NCBI GenBank assembly: GCA_905198745.1
Contig: CAJKDU010000012.1
Location: 1 to 56,880, forward strand
Source: an uncultured Prevotella sp.
GTDB lineage: Bacteria; Bacteroidota; Bacteroidia; Bacteroidales; Bacteroidaceae
Length of the DNA stretch: 56,880 nt
Reading direction: 5' to 3'
The position numbers and the translations under genes are program-made. Position 1 is the first letter of the stretch. Each line of letters opens with the position of its first letter. The notes beneath the pieces were generated by a model. It was not told the origin of the DNA, did not search any database, and saw only the letters and a program-made list of their open reading frames with translations. Below, piece by piece: positions 56,829 to 56,880 of this stretch.

Positions 56829-56880
56829 GGTTCCGTAGCTCAGTTGGATTAGAGCAACAGCCTTCTAAGCTGTGGGTCCA
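56829..56880 (+). tRNA. tRNA-Arg(TCT), 3' end cut by window
   Basis: Starts GGTTCCG TA GCTC, with an anticodon stem ACAGC/GCTGT around CTTCTAA (anticodon TCT). The window ends in the variable loop/T-arm. Confidence 0.9.

Overview
The window reads as a piece of Bacteroidales chromosome, most likely from the Prevotellaceae. The promoters have the Bacteroidetes form (TTTG, 19-20 bases, TAnnTTTG) and the window encodes a short primary sigma factor of the matching type. Bacteroidetes-only families are present (DUF4293, DUF4491, DUF5103, DUF5675), with a fused FeoA-FeoB, a FecI/FecR-type regulator pair and an EF-G2-like factor. Family placement rests on protein and promoter character only; no database was searched.

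Layout: 1-2035 holds the end of an accessory P-loop (DUF3987-like) protein and a DUF5675 protein, followed by 660 bases of nested degenerate repeats and REP-like hairpins. Positions 2699-6486 encode two secreted proteins, one with three S-layer-homology-like segments, one ending in four DnaJ-type CxxCxGxG zinc motifs. Then come hemW (minus), an EF-G2-like gene, a small lipoprotein, an ArdA-like remnant and a secreted orphan. From 12290 to 25919 the genes are housekeeping: tRNA-Arg(ACG), a ttcA-like / DMT / rlmH / DUF4491 operon, phosphohexomutase, NUDIX-ispE, dnaB, an SGNH hydrolase, rnpB, a FemAB/GNAT-like gene, a DUF2520-kdsC-maf run and bamD-rpoZ-DUF4293.

Positions 26653-39738 hold two metabolic units. 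acnA-icd-gltA forms the oxidative arm from oxaloacetate to 2-oxoglutarate. The leucine cluster leuA-leuC-leuD-(cimA-like)-leuB follows a leader that can be read as a complete ribosome-dependent attenuator: a 26-codon peptide with 13 Ile/Leu/Val codons, a pause hairpin, a 9-bp antiterminator and a U-tailed terminator. Positions 40394-44786 hold the anaerobic ribonucleotide reductase nrdD-nrdG between two LuxR-type regulators with closely similar HTH domains, one carrying a hemerythrin-like di-iron domain. A TonB-dependent receptor with its ECF sigma and FecR anti-sigma follows, then DUF5103, tRNA-Cys, the FeoB-associated protein and feoAB, an HD hydrolase diverging from menA, a J-domain protein, rpoD, and a tRNA-Arg(TCT) cut by the window end.

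The most unusual non-coding signal is a family of intergenic arrays at four places (16615, 26315, 39759, 50602). Each has 2-4 copies of a 15-base dyad-like unit (consensus near TTAGTGGCACACTAA) at a period of exactly 22 bases. The half-sites differ between arrays, but in one array both halves have changed together so the dyad is kept. Two arrays run directly into a long perfect hairpin. I do not recognise this element.
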